From: Betaproteobacteria bacterium
GTDB taxonomy: Bacteria; Pseudomonadota; Gammaproteobacteria; Burkholderiales; Rhodocyclaceae
Assembly (NCBI GenBank): GCA_009782565.1
Contig: WRIU01000008.1
Location: 45,893-109,892 of the forward strand
DNA length: 64,000 bases
Direction: 5' to 3'
Part shown: positions 30,790-42,022 of the stretch, piece after piece
How the letters are laid out: the number at the start of each line of letters is the position of its first letter
Numbering within the stretch: the stretch's first letter is position 1
Notes under the pieces: model-generated
Databases searched by the model: none
Told to the model about the DNA's origin: nothing
Seen by the model: the letters and a program-made list of their open reading frames with translations, nothing else
Position numbers and translations under genes: made by a program

Positions 30790-31572
30790 ATGGAGGATCA
30801 AACCTTTATCAGTTCCACCCAGACCGTACCCGATCCGAATAAGGTGCCACGGCACATTGCCATCATCATGGACGGCAATGGGCGCTGGGCGCGCAAACGT
30901 TTTTTGCCCAGAGTGGCCGGACATACCCGTGGTGTGGAGGCGGTACGCGGGACGATTCGCGCTGCAATCGAGCGCGGGGTCGAATATCTGACCCTGTTTG
31001 CATTTAGTTCCGAAAACTGGCGGCGCCCCACCGAGGAAGTCTCTTTCCTGATGCAGTTGTTCATCAAGTCGCTGCAAAAGGAAGTTGCCCGGCTGCACGA
31101 AAATGGCATCCGCTTTCGCGTCATCGGGGATCGTTCGCGCTTTGAGCCGACACTGGTCAAGGCCATCGAGGCTGCCGAGGAACTTACCGCCAAAAACACC
31201 CGCCTGCATCTCACCGTGGCCGCCAACTACGGCGGGCGCTGGGACGTGCTCTCGGCAGTCAATCGCTTGCTCGCCCAGCGACCGGGTCTGGCAGAGATAA
31301 GCGAAGAGATGGTCAACACCGAACTGTCGATGAATTTCGCGCCTGAACCTGATCTGTTCATCCGTACCGGCGGTGAGCAGCGGATCAGCAACTTCCTGCT
31401 CTGGCAACTGGCGTACTCGGAGTTTTTCTTTACCGATGCCTTGTGGCCGGATTTCGACGGAAAGGTGCTCGATCAGGCCATTGCTTCCTACCAGGGGCGC
31501 GAGCGCCGTTTCGGGCGCACCAGTGAGCAACTGGTCGATGCGGCAGGTGGTGAAGTGGAGCGCCATGCTTAA
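30790..31572 (+). CDS. uppS: Undecaprenyl diphosphate synthase
   Basis: This cis-prenyltransferase makes the C55 lipid carrier for peptidoglycan and O-antigen from farnesyl-PP and IPP. Signatures are [16 protein letters not shown] with the catalytic Asp, [21 protein letters not shown], and C-terminal [20 protein letters not shown] with [14 protein letters not shown]. The ATG at 30790, eight bases after GGAGA, is preferred; TTG codons upstream (30742) extend the frame without homology. A 6 bp GC hairpin (CCCGGC-TTT-GCCGGG) lies in the frr-uppS gap at 30,754-30,768. Confidence 0.95.
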   Translation: MEDQTFISSTQTVPDPNKVPRHIAIIMDGNGRWARKRFLPRVAGHTRGVEAVRGTIRAAIERGVEYLTLFAFSSENWRRPTEEVSFLMQLFIKSLQKEVARLHENGIRFRVIGDRSRFEPTLVKAIEAAEELTAKNTRLHLTVAANYGGRWDVLSAVNRLLAQRPGLAEISEEMVNTELSMNFAPEPDLFIRTGGEQRISNFLLWQLAYSEFFFTDALWPDFDGKVLDQAIASYQGRERRFGRTSEQLVDAAGGEVERHA

Positions 31573-32470
31573 GACGCGGGTCATCACTGGGGTGGCGCTG
31601 CTGGCGGGATTGCTGGCGGCGCTGTTTTTTCTTCCAATGCTAGGTTGGATGATTTTTTGCGCGTTGATTTGCGCGCTTGCGGCCTGGGAGTGGGGCGGGC
31701 TTGCGGGGTGGGGCGGGAAGGCGCGGGTTGCTTATGGCGCCGTTTTGGGGAGTCTGTGCCCTGTATTTGCCTTCTACATTTTTTTTTCCCATGATTGGGC
31801 GTTTTGGCTCACATGGTTCGCGTTGCTTGCGTTGTTTGCGGGTTTTTTCTGGCTGTTGATCGTGCCATTTTGGTTGTGGCGCAAGTGGCGCTTGCATCAT
31901 TGGAGTGCGGTGCTGGTTGGGATACTCGTGTTGGTTCCATCTTCAGTGTTTTTCATTGGGCTACGAGAAATTGTTTCTCCTTTGACGTTGCTTGCAGTTT
32001 GCGCGCTGGTCTGGGTGGCCGACATCGCAGCCTATTTTTCAGGGCGGGCGTTTGGCAGAAAAAAACTGGCTCCCAACATCAGCCCTGGAAAAACATGGGC
32101 GGGCGCAATTGGCGCAGTGATTGGCGTTTTGGTGTATGGCAATGTGGTTTCCCGGTTTTCATTAGAGGCAATCAATCTCGATGGTGTTTTTGTGTTTAGA
32201 AATGTGGTTTCCTGCTCTTTACTGGATTTTTATCTTGATTTTCACTTCTTACCGAAGCATGTACTGTTGTTTCAATCCATGCTCATCGTCCTGGCTGTCT
32301 GGAGCATCATTGGAGACCTCTTTGAATCCTTGCTCAAGCGCCAGGCGGGCGTAAAAGATAGCAGTAATCTTTTGCCTGGGCATGGCGGTATTCTGGATCG
32401 GATCGACAGCCTTTTTCCGATTCTGACATTGATAGGTATTATGGTTATTTTTGTTTCTGATTATCATTGA
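31565..32470 (+). CDS. cdsA: Phosphatidate cytidylyltransferase
   Basis: CdsA forms CDP-diacylglycerol, the branch-point of phospholipid synthesis, in the inner membrane. About eight hydrophobic helices are visible. The family signature near the C-terminus is [27 protein letters not shown]. The ATG overlaps the uppS stop by eight bases. Base composition drops noticeably in the middle (T-rich, about 32,100-32,300), consistent with hydrophobic codons rather than transfer. The 301-residue length is normal. Confidence 0.95.
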   Translation: MLKTRVITGVALLAGLLAALFFLPMLGWMIFCALICALAAWEWGGLAGWGGKARVAYGAVLGSLCPVFAFYIFFSHDWAFWLTWFALLALFAGFFWLLIVPFWLWRKWRLHHWSAVLVGILVLVPSSVFFIGLREIVSPLTLLAVCALVWVADIAAYFSGRAFGRKKLAPNISPGKTWAGAIGAVIGVLVYGNVVSRFSLEAINLDGVFVFRNVVSCSLLDFYLDFHFLPKHVLLFQSMLIVLAVWSIIGDLFESLLKRQAGVKDSSNLLPGHGGILDRIDSLFPILTLIGIMVIFVSDYH

Positions 32471-32484
32471 AATAGTTTGGCATC

Positions 32485-33684
32485 ATGCCCGCATCTTCTC
32501 CCCAACAAATTACCCTCCTCGGCGCGACTGGCTCGATAGGCGCGAATACGCTCGATGTCGTCTCCCGCCACCCGGAACGCTATTCAGTATTTGCCCTGAC
32601 CGCGCACCGCGAGGCGGCTCGCCTTGCCGAACTGTGTTTGCGGTTTTCCCCGCGCTACGCGGTGATGGCGGATGTGGACGCGGCAAAGGAGTTGAGGGGC
32701 TTGTTGCAGGCCGGACGTTGCGCGACCACGGTGCTCGAAGGCAAGCAAGCCCTGTGCGATGTGGCATGTGCGCCTGAAACCGATGTGGTGATGGCGGCCA
32801 TCGTGGGTGCGGCGGGGCTGGAGCCGACGCTGGCTGCTGTGACCGCAGGAAAAAAGGTGCTGCTCGCCAACAAGGAAGCCCTGGTGATGTCCGGCCAGCT
32901 TTTCATGGACGCGGTGCAGAAGTCCGGTTGTTGCCTGTATCCGATCGACAGCGAGCACAACGCGGTATTTCAGTCCTTGCCCTGGAATTTTCAGCGATGC
33001 CCGGAAGCGGGCGGGGTACGGCGCATCCTGCTCACGGCTTCGGGCGGGCCGTTCCGCAACACGCCGCCCGAAAAGCTGGAAACGGTTACGCCGGAAGAGG
33101 CATGCGCTCACCCGGTCTGGTCGATGGGGCGCAAGATTTCGGTCGATTCCGCGACCATGATGAACAAGGGGCTGGAAGTCATCGAGGCTCACTGGCTGTT
33201 TGGCGTACCCCCTGGCCAGATCGAAGTGGTCATCCATCCGCAGGGCATCGTCCATTCGATGGTCGATTACATCGATGGCTCTGTTCTGGCTCAACTCGGC
33301 AATCCCGACATGCGTATCCCGATTGCCAACGCCCTGGCCTGGCCGGAGCGGATTGATTCGGGCGTCGACGCGCTCGACCTTTTCGATATTGCTATGTTGA
33401 ACTTCGAGCGTCCCGATTTCGGGCGCTTTCCCTGTCTTCCCCTGGCTTATCAGGCGCTGGAGGTGGGCGGCTCGACGCCTGCCGCGCTCAACGCGGCCAA
33501 TGAAGAGGCGGTAGAGGCTTTCCTGGAGGGGCGGTTGGGGTTTTGCCGCATCGCCGATGTGATTGCCGCCACGCTGGAACGCGCCGGATGGGAAGGAGCC
33601 GAAACGCTGGAAGCGGTGCTGGAGGTTGACGCGCGCGCGCGCGGCTTCGCCCGCGAAGAAATCCGCAAACGAGGAGCAGCATGA
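32485..33684 (+). CDS. dxr: 1-deoxy-D-xylulose 5-phosphate reductoisomerase
   Basis: This enzyme carries out the second step of the MEP isoprenoid pathway and uses NADPH. The nucleotide-binding loop [22 protein letters not shown] opens the protein. Catalytic and substrate segments [62 protein letters not shown] and [22 protein letters not shown] follow. The length of 399 residues is typical. The last bases overlap rseP by four (ATGA). Its neighbours uppS and cdsA place isoprenoid and lipid precursor steps together. Confidence 0.96.
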   Translation: MPASSPQQITLLGATGSIGANTLDVVSRHPERYSVFALTAHREAARLAELCLRFSPRYAVMADVDAAKELRGLLQAGRCATTVLEGKQALCDVACAPETDVVMAAIVGAAGLEPTLAAVTAGKKVLLANKEALVMSGQLFMDAVQKSGCCLYPIDSEHNAVFQSLPWNFQRCPEAGGVRRILLTASGGPFRNTPPEKLETVTPEEACAHPVWSMGRKISVDSATMMNKGLEVIEAHWLFGVPPGQIEVVIHPQGIVHSMVDYIDGSVLAQLGNPDMRIPIANALAWPERIDSGVDALDLFDIAMLNFERPDFGRFPCLPLAYQALEVGGSTPAALNAANEEAVEAFLEGRLGFCRIADVIAATLERAGWEGAETLEAVLEVDARARGFAREEIRKRGAA

Positions 33685-35030
33685 GTTTCTTGGTCCATTA
33701 CATCGTCCCGTTCGCCATTGCCCTCGGGGTATTGATACTGATCCATGAGTTGGGGCATTACCTGGTTGCGCGCTGGTGCGGGGTCAAGGTTCTGCGGTTC
33801 TCGATCGGTTTTGGCCGCCCGTTGCTGAAATACCAGGGAAAGAGCGAGACTGAATGGGTGCTGGCGGCGTTTCCGCTCGGTGGTTATGTCAAGATGCTTG
33901 GCGAAGGCGGCGACGAGGTCGAAGAGCATGAATCGCACCGGGCTTTCAATCGCCAGCCGGTAAAGCGGCGCTTTGCCATTGTGGCGGCCGGGCCGATTTT
34001 TAATCTGTTGCTGGCCGTCGTTTTGTACTGGGGGCTGTTCGTGGGCGGCAGCGATGAACTGCGGCCGCTGATCGCGCCCACCGAGGCACAGGCCAGCCTT
34101 GCGCGCGACGCGGGCGTGATCGAGGGCGACCTGGTGTTGAGCGTCGATGGCGACGAAATCAAGAGTTGGCAGGATTTTCGATGGGCTTTGCTGCGCCACG
34201 CGGTTGGCCGCGACGAGGCGCGCCTGCTGGTGCGTACCCGCTCTGGCAATGATGCCGTGCGGATTCTCGATCTTCGGAATTTTTCCCTCGACGACGCAAG
34301 CAAGGAAGACCCGGTTTTCCGCATGGGTTTGCGCCCAGCTTCGGTTCCCGCGCTCATCGAGCATGTGGAAGAAGGCAGTGCGGCGGCTAAAGGCGGCATA
34401 GCCAAGGGCGATGAAATCATTGCCATCGACGGCAAGGCGATGAATCTGATCCAGGAAATCGTTGAAACCGTGCGCGCTACGCCTGGGCAAACGCGGCTGT
34501 TTACCGTGAATAGGGGGGGAGAAGAAAGGACGTTTTCTGTCGTCGTGGGCGAAAAACAGGTCAAGGATGGCAGGACGGTCGGCATCATCGGCGTGATGTT
34601 CGATACTTCGGCTTTGTTTGCCGAGGTAAGTTATGGGCCGCTCGAAGCCTTGGCGCGCGCCGCGCGCATGACCTGGGAAACCAGCGCGCTGACCCTGAAG
34701 TCCATTGGTCAGATGATTATCGGCAACATTTCGTGGAAGAACGTTTCCGGGCCGATCACGATTGCCGACTACGCTGGAAAATCGGCTCAACACGGGACGA
34801 CAGCCTTCATTCGTTTCCTGGCGTTTATCAGCATCAGTCTCGGGATTTTGAATTTGCTGCCTATCCCCGTGCTCGACGGAGGGCATTTGCTGTATTATGC
34901 AGTAGAGTTTATTAAGGGCAGGGCGCTTTCTGACCGGGTTGTGGAGGCCAGCCAAAAAGTTGGTATTGTTCTCCTTCTCGTGCTGATGGTGATTGCCCTT
35001 TGTAATGACATTAACCGTCTTATTTCCTGA
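33681..35030 (+). CDS. rseP: Site-2 intramembrane zinc protease RseP
   Basis: RseP cleaves anti-sigma factors inside the membrane in the envelope stress response. The zinc motif [17 protein letters not shown] is in the first transmembrane helix near residue 20. A PDZ region spans about 110-300 ([20 protein letters not shown] is the second PDZ). The C-terminal helix carries the [24 protein letters not shown] third metal ligand. At 449 residues it is full length. Overlap with dxr and 15-base spacing to bamA fit the conserved envelope operon. Confidence 0.96.
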   Translation: MSFLVHYIVPFAIALGVLILIHELGHYLVARWCGVKVLRFSIGFGRPLLKYQGKSETEWVLAAFPLGGYVKMLGEGGDEVEEHESHRAFNRQPVKRRFAIVAAGPIFNLLLAVVLYWGLFVGGSDELRPLIAPTEAQASLARDAGVIEGDLVLSVDGDEIKSWQDFRWALLRHAVGRDEARLLVRTRSGNDAVRILDLRNFSLDDASKEDPVFRMGLRPASVPALIEHVEEGSAAAKGGIAKGDEIIAIDGKAMNLIQEIVETVRATPGQTRLFTVNRGGEERTFSVVVGEKQVKDGRTVGIIGVMFDTSALFAEVSYGPLEALARAARMTWETSALTLKSIGQMIIGNISWKNVSGPITIADYAGKSAQHGTTAFIRFLAFISISLGILNLLPIPVLDGGHLLYYAVEFIKGRALSDRVVEASQKVGIVLLLVLMVIALCNDINRLIS

Positions 35031-35045
35031 TATTCGACAATCCGC

Positions 35046-37388
35046 ATGATTTACAAACGGCTTGCCGGGCTGATTGCGGCCCTCTCAGTTTCCTTGCCGG
35101 CCCTGGCTTTCCAGCCGTTCGTGGTCAAGGATATCCGGGTTGAAGGTTTGCAGCGCACCGAGGCGGGGACGGTATTTAATTACCTGCCCGTGAAAGTGGG
35201 CGATATGTTCGACGAGGCGCAGGCGAGCGAGGCGATACGCGCCCTGTTCAACACCGGTTTTTTCCGGGATGTGCGTATCGAGACCGATCACGATGTGCTG
35301 GTTGTCGTGGTCGATGAGCGTCCGGCTATTGCGAAGATTGATTTCGTCGGCGTCAAGGATCTCGATGTCGAAGCACTCAGAAAAGGGCTGAAGGAAGTCG
35401 ATCTGGCCGAATCCCGCACGTTCGACCGCGCGCTCCTCGACCGCGCCGAACAGGAAATAAAGCGCCAATACCTTGCGCGTGGCAAATTCGGCGCAACCGT
35501 CACGACTACGGTGACGCCGGCTGAACGCAACCGTGTCGGCATTACCTTCAACGTCGATGAAGGCGACGTCGCTCGCATTCGTCAGATCAAAATCGTCGGT
35601 GCGAAGACGTTCAAGGAAAGCAACCTGCTTGATCTCTTCGAGCTTTCCACGCCGGGATGGTTTACCTGGTACACCAAGCGCGACCGCTATTCGCGCCAGA
35701 AACTCGCCGCCGATCTCGAACGCCTGCGTTCCCATTACCTCGACCGCGGTTATCTCGATTTCGACATCGAATCCACCCAGGTTTCGATCACGCCGGATAA
35801 AAAGGACATCTACATTACGATCAGCCTTCGCGAAGGCGAGCGTTATACCGTAACCGACGTGCGTTACGCGGGCAATTTGGTATTGCCCGAAGAGGAGTAC
35901 CTGAAGCTGACCACCATTCATCCGGGCGAGATTTTTTCACGCGAACGCTTGACTGAAACCACCAAGGCCATCACAAACCGCCTGGGCAACGAGGGTTACG
36001 CGTTTGCCAACGTTAACGCAGCGCCAGAACTGAATGAACAAAAACATGAAGTCGCGTTCACCATCTACGTCGACCCTGGTCGCAAGGTGTATGTGCGTCG
36101 CGTCAATGTTCAGGGCAATAACAGAACCCGTGATGAAGTCATCCGCCGTGAGGTACGGCAGATGGAAAGCGCCTGGTACGATGGCGCAGCGATCAACCGC
36201 TCGCGCGACCGCATCGACAGGCTGGGCTTTTTCGACGAGGTGACGGTTGAAACGCCGCCTGTGGCGGAGGCGACCGATCAGGTCGATGTCAATTTCTCGG
36301 TCAAGGAACGGCGCACCGGCAATCTGATGCTCGGGGTGGGGTATTCCTCTGCCGAAAAGGCCGTGCTCCAGGCGGCGATCTCGGATCGCAATATTTTGGG
36401 TTCCGGCAAGAATGCTGTGCTTGCTTTCGATACGTCCAAATCCTACCGTACCGTGTCGCTGTCCCTGACCGACCCGTATTTCACCGTTGATGGCGTGAGC
36501 CTGGGAGGAGACGTTTACTACCGCACTCACGATCCGTCAAAAACCTATTCGGTATCGCCCTACAAGACGCAGTCAGTAGGGGCAGGGCTACGTATGGGCT
36601 ATCCGATTGCCGAGGACGACAGCATCAGTTTCGGCCTGGCGTTCGATCGCACCAGGATTACCACGTCTGATAAAAGCCACGATCTGTACAAGCAATTCTG
36701 TAAGGATTTCGGTTGCAAGGGGCCACTGGGAGAGTCCGACGGCATCGGTACTGTTGATGTCAGTAGCATGATCGTGAGCATGGGTTGGGCGCGCGATTCC
36801 CGCAACAGCTATCTTTACCCGACCAAGGGCACTTTTCAGCGTATTTACGGAGAAGTTGCGACCGCCCCGGCGGATCTGCGCTACGGCAAGGCTACTTACC
36901 AATTCCAGCACTGGATTCCGGTAGGCAAAGGCGGCCATGCCCTGATGTTCAATACCGAGTTTGGCTGGGCGAAGGCCTACAATAAAAAACCGATGCCGTT
37001 CTACAAGAATTTCTATGTAGGCGGTCTCGGTTCGGTGCGTGGTTTCGAATCGTATTCGCTTGGTCCGAGGGACTCGGATGACAACGCCCTGGGCGGTACG
37101 CGCAAGTTCGTTGCCAATCTTGAGTTCTTCTTCCCAATGCCCGGTTCGGGGAGCGACCGCTCGTTCCGCTTCTCGACCTTCGTCGACGCGGGCTATGTCT
37201 GGGGGAAAGACCCTGATACGGGGGAAGATCAGCGTATCAGAGGTCAGGATTTGCGTTACAGTGGGGGCTTGGCGTTGACATGGAACGCGCCGATCGGCCC
37301 GCTCAAGTTCAGCCTGGGTTATCCGCTGAAAAAGAAAGAGGGCGATAAAACCCGACCCTTCGATTTTCTGCTCGGCGCTACATTCTGA
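35046..37388 (+). CDS. bamA: Outer membrane protein assembly factor BamA
   Basis: BamA is the essential Omp85 insertase of the BAM complex. There is a signal peptide (cleavage after SLPALA), five POTRA domains covering about residues 25-425 (starting FVVKDIRVEGLQRTEAG), and a 16-strand barrel. The barrel shows the Omp85 features FYVGGLGSVRGFESYSLGPRD (VRGF loop motif) and GPLKFSLGYPL, and ends in the typical aromatic terminus LLGATF. The 780-residue length is normal. Confidence 0.96.
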   Translation: MIYKRLAGLIAALSVSLPALAFQPFVVKDIRVEGLQRTEAGTVFNYLPVKVGDMFDEAQASEAIRALFNTGFFRDVRIETDHDVLVVVVDERPAIAKIDFVGVKDLDVEALRKGLKEVDLAESRTFDRALLDRAEQEIKRQYLARGKFGATVTTTVTPAERNRVGITFNVDEGDVARIRQIKIVGAKTFKESNLLDLFELSTPGWFTWYTKRDRYSRQKLAADLERLRSHYLDRGYLDFDIESTQVSITPDKKDIYITISLREGERYTVTDVRYAGNLVLPEEEYLKLTTIHPGEIFSRERLTETTKAITNRLGNEGYAFANVNAAPELNEQKHEVAFTIYVDPGRKVYVRRVNVQGNNRTRDEVIRREVRQMESAWYDGAAINRSRDRIDRLGFFDEVTVETPPVAEATDQVDVNFSVKERRTGNLMLGVGYSSAEKAVLQAAISDRNILGSGKNAVLAFDTSKSYRTVSLSLTDPYFTVDGVSLGGDVYYRTHDPSKTYSVSPYKTQSVGAGLRMGYPIAEDDSISFGLAFDRTRITTSDKSHDLYKQFCKDFGCKGPLGESDGIGTVDVSSMIVSMGWARDSRNSYLYPTKGTFQRIYGEVATAPADLRYGKATYQFQHWIPVGKGGHALMFNTEFGWAKAYNKKPMPFYKNFYVGGLGSVRGFESYSLGPRDSDDNALGGTRKFVANLEFFFPMPGSGSDRSFRFSTFVDAGYVWGKDPDTGEDQRIRGQDLRYSGGLALTWNAPIGPLKFSLGYPLKKKEGDKTRPFDFLLGATF

Positions 37389-37429
37389 TGTGTGTCGTGT
37401 CGTATCAAAAACAACTTTTGGAGAAATAT

Positions 37430-37930
37430 GTGAAAGCTCGTGCCTTTTCCGTGTTCGTCTTGGCTCTGATGGGAGCGTCCCAGTTGGCGTTTGCAGAGAC
37501 AAAATTCGGTTATATCAATTCCGAACGCGTAATGCGCGAATCCGCGCCGGCCGTGCGCGCGCAGAAACGCATCGAAAACGACTTTTCCAAGCGCGACCAG
37601 GAGTTGCAGCGCATGGCCAAGGATTTGGAGGCTCTTCAGAAAGACCTGGAGAACGCAAATTCGAAGATGAGCGATGCCGAGCGGCAGAGGAAAAGTAATA
37701 CTTTCAGTGAGACCGACCGGAATTTTCAGCGCAGGCAGCGTGAGTTCCGCGAAGACCTCAACCTGCGCCGCAACGAGGAACTGGCTTCGGTCATTGAAAA
37801 AGTCAACCAGGTCATCAAGCAGATCGCCGAAAGCGAAAAGTATGACGTCATCCTCCAGGATGTTGTGTATGCAAACCCGCGTATCGACATCACGGATAAG
37901 GTGATCAAGGCGCTGGCCGACGGCAAGTAA
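37430..37930 (+). CDS. skp: Periplasmic chaperone Skp/OmpH
   Basis: Skp holds unfolded outer-membrane proteins in the periplasm on their way to BamA. The start is most likely the GTG at 37430, five bases after GGAGAA. It yields a normal signal peptide (KARAFSVFVLALMG with cleavage after QLAFA). The frame upstream to 37388 overlaps the bamA stop and does not look like a leader. The mature chain begins KFGYINSERVM and is a long charged coiled coil (residues 45-125, for example EALQKDLENANSKMSD). The length of 166 residues fits. Confidence 0.93.
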   Translation: MKARAFSVFVLALMGASQLAFAETKFGYINSERVMRESAPAVRAQKRIENDFSKRDQELQRMAKDLEALQKDLENANSKMSDAERQRKSNTFSETDRNFQRRQREFREDLNLRRNEELASVIEKVNQVIKQIAESEKYDVILQDVVYANPRIDITDKVIKALADGK

Positions 37931-37948
37931 GGTTTCCGGTTATCAGCG

Positions 37949-38980
37949 ATGCCACGAATCGATGTGCTGGTTGCCCAACTTGGGGGCGAACTTGTTGGAA
38001 ACGGCGGTGTGGAGGTACACCGGGTTGCCCCGCTGGAACGGGCGGGCGAGGGCGACCTGGCGTTTCTTGCCAGCCCGAAATACCTGAGTCGGCTGAAAAC
38101 TAGCCGTGCCGTAGCCTTCATCGTCAAGCCAGAGCACCGGGACATAGTCGATGATGGTCGGTCGCTCATCGTGACCGACGATCCTTACCTTTATTTCGCG
38201 CGCGCTTCCCAATTCTTCAACCCCTTGCCGCCCATCGTTCCTGGCGTACACTCGTTGGCGTCGGTGCGTTGCGCGATACCGGCAACGGTGGCGGTCGATG
38301 CCGGAGCCGTAGTGGAAGAGGGGGCGGAAATCGGCGAAGATGTGCTGATCGGGGCCAATTGCTACATCGGACGTGAGGTACGCATTGGGCGCGGTACGCG
38401 GCTGGCGCCCAACGTTACGATCTATGCCAATTGTGTGATCGGCGAGAACTGCATCATTCACGCGGGCGCGGTGATCGGTTCGGATGGCTTCGGCTTCGCG
38501 CGGGAGTCCTCCGGTAAATGGGTCAAGATTCCGCAGATAGGCCGGGTCGTGATCGGCAACGATGTGGAAATCGGCTCCAACACCTCGGTCGACCGAGGCG
38601 CGCTGGAAGATACCGTGATCGGCGATGGCGTCAAACTCGACAATCAAATCCAGATTGGTCACAACACGCGTATCGGTGAGCATACTGCCGTAGCGGGCAG
38701 TACTGGCATTGCGGGCAGCGCAATAATTGGCGCGCGTTGTATGATCGGCGGTCAGGCGGGTATTTCCGGGCACATTTCCATTGCAGACGACGCGGTCGTC
38801 TTCGCTGCTACCACGATCACGAGGTCTGTCCGGACTCCCGGTGTTTACGTCAATTGCCTGCCACAACTGACTCACGCAGAATGGGCCAGAAATTTTGCCC
38901 ATATTCGTCATCTCGACACGCTCGTAAAAAAAGTACGTCTTCTCGAACAGCGCCTGGAACAACAGGAAAAGGCCGGATAA
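37949..38980 (+). CDS. lpxD: UDP-3-O-acyl-glucosamine N-acyltransferase
   Basis: LpxD adds the second 3-hydroxyacyl chain in lipid A synthesis. The N-terminal uridine-binding domain ([20 protein letters not shown]) precedes a left-handed beta helix of hexapeptide repeats (for example [20 protein letters not shown]). The catalytic His region is [22 protein letters not shown]-terminal helical stretch, [13 protein letters not shown], follows. At 343 residues it is complete. It lies 18 bases after skp. Confidence 0.95.
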   Translation: MPRIDVLVAQLGGELVGNGGVEVHRVAPLERAGEGDLAFLASPKYLSRLKTSRAVAFIVKPEHRDIVDDGRSLIVTDDPYLYFARASQFFNPLPPIVPGVHSLASVRCAIPATVAVDAGAVVEEGAEIGEDVLIGANCYIGREVRIGRGTRLAPNVTIYANCVIGENCIIHAGAVIGSDGFGFARESSGKWVKIPQIGRVVIGNDVEIGSNTSVDRGALEDTVIGDGVKLDNQIQIGHNTRIGEHTAVAGSTGIAGSAIIGARCMIGGQAGISGHISIADDAVVFAATTITRSVRTPGVYVNCLPQLTHAEWARNFAHIRHLDTLVKKVRLLEQRLEQQEKAG

Positions 38981-38993
38981 ACACTCTGAAATC

Positions 38994-39434
38994 ATGATCA
39001 TGGACATCAACGAAATTCTGCGCTATCTGCCGCACCGCTACCCTTTTCTGTTGGTCGACCGAGTGCTGGAGATTCAGGAAAACCGCATTCTCGCGATCAA
39101 GAACGTCACCGTGAATGAACCGTTCTTTCCCGGTCATTTCCCCCATCGCCCGGTCATGCCCGGTGTGCTCATCGTTGAAGCGTTGGCTCAGGCGGGCGCG
39201 CTGTTGTCGTGCAAGGCCGCGAATGTCATCCCGACCGAAGAGTCGGTTGTCTTGTTTGCTGGTATGGACAGAGTTCGCTTCAAGCGTCAGGTCGTGCCTG
39301 GCGACCAACTGCTGTTCGACGTTTCCATGCTGCAAAACAAACGCGGTATCTACAAATTCAGGGGGCTTGCCACCGTTGATGGCGAATTGGCCGTCGAGTC
39401 CGAGTTTCTGTGCGCTTTCAGGGTCAAACCATGA
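38994..39434 (+). CDS. fabZ: 3-hydroxyacyl-ACP dehydratase FabZ
   Basis: FabZ dehydrates 3-hydroxyacyl-ACP in fatty acid elongation and balances the pool with LpxA and LpxD. The hot-dog fold signature [12 protein letters not shown], the active His in [23 protein letters not shown] (with catalytic Glu) and the [11 protein letters not shown] strand are present. The start is ATG 38994 or the in-frame ATG 39000; neither has a strong Shine-Dalgarno. The stop overlaps the lpxA start. Confidence 0.95.
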   Translation: MIMDINEILRYLPHRYPFLLVDRVLEIQENRILAIKNVTVNEPFFPGHFPHRPVMPGVLIVEALAQAGALLSCKAANVIPTEESVVLFAGMDRVRFKRQVVPGDQLLFDVSMLQNKRGIYKFRGLATVDGELAVESEFLCAFRVKP

Positions 39435-40201
39435 TCCATCCGGCAGCAATCGTTCATCCCGGCGCGAAAATCGGCAGCGGGGTCGAGATCGGCCCATATT
39501 CGGTCATTGGCGAGCATGTCGAAATTGGCGATGGCACCTGGATCGGGCCGCATGTTGTGCTCGAAGGCCATACCCGTATCGGGCGTGAAAACAGAATTTT
39601 CCAGTTCAGTTCGCTTGGTGGGGAGCCGCAAGACAAAAAATATTCCGGCGAACCTACCCGGCTCGAAATCGGCGACCGCAACACTATCCGCGAGTATTGT
39701 ACTTTCAGCACCGGTACGGCTCAGGATAGCGGCGCGACTCGTATCGGTAATGACAACTGGATCATGGCTTATGTGCATATCGCGCACGATTGCCAGGTCG
39801 GCAGCAATACCGTTTTTGCCAATGGCGCCTCGCTTGCTGGGCACGCTCATATCGGCGATTGGGCTATCCTCGGCGGTTTCAGCGGTGTCCACCAGTTCGT
39901 TCGCGTCGGCGCGCACAGTTTCATCGGCGCGTTCGCCTTGTTGCTCCAGGATTTACCCCCTTATGTCACTGTAGGCGGCAGCCCCGCCGTGCCGCATGGC
40001 ATCAACAGCGAAGGGTTGCGCCGCCGGGGTTTTTCAAGTGAGGCGATCAACGCGATCAAACGGGCTTATCGCATGCTTTACCGTAAAGGTCTTTCTCTCG
40101 CGGAGGCGCGCGAACAAATCATTGCACTTGCCGCTGAATATGCCGAAGTACAACCTTTAGCCGATTTCATTGGAATATCTGGGCGCGGATTGGTACGTTG
40201 A
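39431..40201 (+). CDS. lpxA: UDP-N-acetylglucosamine O-acyltransferase
   Basis: LpxA catalyses the first lipid A step, attaching a 3-hydroxyacyl chain to UDP-GlcNAc. Hexapeptide repeats start at once ([20 protein letters not shown]). The conserved [21 protein letters not shown] loop and the catalytic His in [11 protein letters not shown] are visible. The C-terminal helical domain has [13 protein letters not shown]. It is 256 residues long, starting at the ATG that overlaps the fabZ TGA (ATGA). Confidence 0.96.
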   Translation: MIHPAAIVHPGAKIGSGVEIGPYSVIGEHVEIGDGTWIGPHVVLEGHTRIGRENRIFQFSSLGGEPQDKKYSGEPTRLEIGDRNTIREYCTFSTGTAQDSGATRIGNDNWIMAYVHIAHDCQVGSNTVFANGASLAGHAHIGDWAILGGFSGVHQFVRVGAHSFIGAFALLLQDLPPYVTVGGSPAVPHGINSEGLRRRGFSSEAINAIKRAYRMLYRKGLSLAEAREQIIALAAEYAEVQPLADFIGISGRGLVR

Positions 40202-40202
40202 T

Positions 40203-41378
40203 ATGACACATTCGATTGCCATGGTAGCAGGGGAAGCCTCCGGCGATTTACTGGCCGCCCACCTGATTCGCGCCATTCGCACCCATTTGCCCGAGGCGCG
40301 ATTTTACGGCATCGGCGGCCCAAAAATGCAGGCCGAGGGGTTCGAAGCGATCTGGCCTTCCGAATTGCTCTCGATCAACGGCTACACGGAAGCGATTGGC
40401 CGTTACGGGTCGTTGGCCGGCATTCGCCGCAAACTGCTGAAAGACATCCGGCGCACACGGCCCGATGCGTTCATCGGTGTCGACGCGCCTGATTTCAACC
40501 TCTGGCTCGAAGGTAAGGTCAAGGCGGACGGTATCCCTGCCATTCATTTCGTCAGCCCTTCGGTCTGGGCTTGGCGCGGTAGGCGGATCAAGGGCATCGC
40601 GCGCTCAGTGACGCATATGTTGTGCCTGTTCCCGTTCGAGATGCCGATCTACGAGCGCGCGGGCATTCCCGCTACCTACGTCGGGCATCCGCTCGCGGAC
40701 GAATTGCCGATGGAACCGAACCGGCAGGCAATACGTGAACGGCTGGATTTGCCGCTGGATGCGCCCGTCGTGGCGCTGTTGCCCGGCAGCCGCCAGTCGG
40801 AAGTCATCAACCTGGCCGATTGCTTCATCGCCACCGCAGAAGTCATCGCGCACCGGCGGCCGGAAACCATTTTCCTCGTGCCCTTGGCGACTCGTGAGAC
40901 GCGCGAGATTTTTACCGAGGCCATGTATCGCCGGGGATCCGCTGAAGATATGTCAATGCGTCTGCTATTCGGCCATTCGGTCGACGCGATGACCGCTGCC
41001 GACGTGGTGCTCGTCGCCAGCGGCACGGCCTGCCTCGAAGCCGCGCTGCTCAAGCGTCCGATGGTGATCTCCTATCGCATGGGCAGATGGCAGTACCGGC
41101 TGATCAAGCGCATGGCTTACCTGCCTTGGGTCGGCCTGCCCAACATCCTGCTCAACGAACTCGTTGTCCCAGAATTGCTCCAGGATGACGCGGATCCCGA
41201 TGCTATAGCCGATGCCGTTGAAAAATGGCTCGATGATCCTGACGGCTGCATGGCGCTCGCCGACCGCTTCACTGCCCTGCACCATGAACTGCGCCAAGGC
41301 ACGGCGGAGCGGGCAGCCAAGGTCATCCTGCCTTATTTGCGCGATTCCGCTTCCACGCGGGAGCCAGAGGCATCCTGA
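40203..41378 (+). CDS. lpxB: Lipid-A-disaccharide synthase
   Basis: This GT19 glycosyltransferase joins UDP-2,3-diacylglucosamine and lipid X. It opens with [18 protein letters not shown]. It contains [51 protein letters not shown] and the C-terminal [24 protein letters not shown]. The ATG at 40203 lies one base after the lpxA stop. The length of 391 residues is normal. Confidence 0.96.
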   Translation: MTHSIAMVAGEASGDLLAAHLIRAIRTHLPEARFYGIGGPKMQAEGFEAIWPSELLSINGYTEAIGRYGSLAGIRRKLLKDIRRTRPDAFIGVDAPDFNLWLEGKVKADGIPAIHFVSPSVWAWRGRRIKGIARSVTHMLCLFPFEMPIYERAGIPATYVGHPLADELPMEPNRQAIRERLDLPLDAPVVALLPGSRQSEVINLADCFIATAEVIAHRRPETIFLVPLATRETREIFTEAMYRRGSAEDMSMRLLFGHSVDAMTAADVVLVASGTACLEAALLKRPMVISYRMGRWQYRLIKRMAYLPWVGLPNILLNELVVPELLQDDADPDAIADAVEKWLDDPDGCMALADRFTALHHELRQGTAERAAKVILPYLRDSASTREPEAS

Positions 41379-41385
41379 AACGGAC

Positions 41386-41988
41386 ATGGCCGGGGTGAAA
41401 ATCTGCGGCGTCGACGAAGCTGGTCGCGGCCCGTTATGCGGGTCGGTGGTGGCCGCTGCCGTCATTCTCGATCCCGCACGCCCCATCGAAGGTCTGGCCG
41501 ATTCCAAGAAACTGACTGCCCGTTCGCGGGAACGCTTGGCGTGTTTGATCCGGCAACGGGCGCTCGCCTGGAGCGTGGCCGAAGCGACGGTGGAAGAGAT
41601 CGACCGCCTCAATATCCTGCATGCCAGCCTGCTGGCAATGCAGCGCGCGGTTGCCGCGTTGGCTGTCACGCCCGACGAAGTGCGGGTCGACGGCAACCGT
41701 TGTCCGGAGTTTTCCCTGCCCGCGCACGCCATTGTCGGTGGCGATGCGCTGGAACCGGCGATTTCCGCCGCTTCCATCCTCGCCAAGACCGCGCGCGACG
41801 CACAAATGATCGAACTGGATCGCCTCTATCCTCAATTCGGCCTTGCGCGGCACAAAGGCTATCCGACCGCCGCGCACCTCGAAGCCATCCGCCGGTACGG
41901 AGTTGCGGATTTTTATCGCAAGAGTTTCGCGCCTGTGCGCCACATCCTCGCCAATCCGCCATTATGGGAAACCGAGGGAGCCGGCTGA
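41386..41988 (+). CDS. rnhB: Ribonuclease HII
   Basis: RNase HII cleaves 5' of a ribonucleotide embedded in DNA. It has [20 protein letters not shown] with the first two catalytic acids, [15 protein letters not shown], the RVDGNRCP Asp, and [20 protein letters not shown] with the final Asp. At 200 residues it is a normal small form. It follows lpxB by seven bases, the conserved lpxB-rnhB junction. Confidence 0.95.
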   Translation: MAGVKICGVDEAGRGPLCGSVVAAAVILDPARPIEGLADSKKLTARSRERLACLIRQRALAWSVAEATVEEIDRLNILHASLLAMQRAVAALAVTPDEVRVDGNRCPEFSLPAHAIVGGDALEPAISAASILAKTARDAQMIELDRLYPQFGLARHKGYPTAAHLEAIRRYGVADFYRKSFAPVRHILANPPLWETEGAG

Positions 41989-42022
41989 ATCAAAAACCAG
42001 TATGACAGCTCGTGGATAAAAC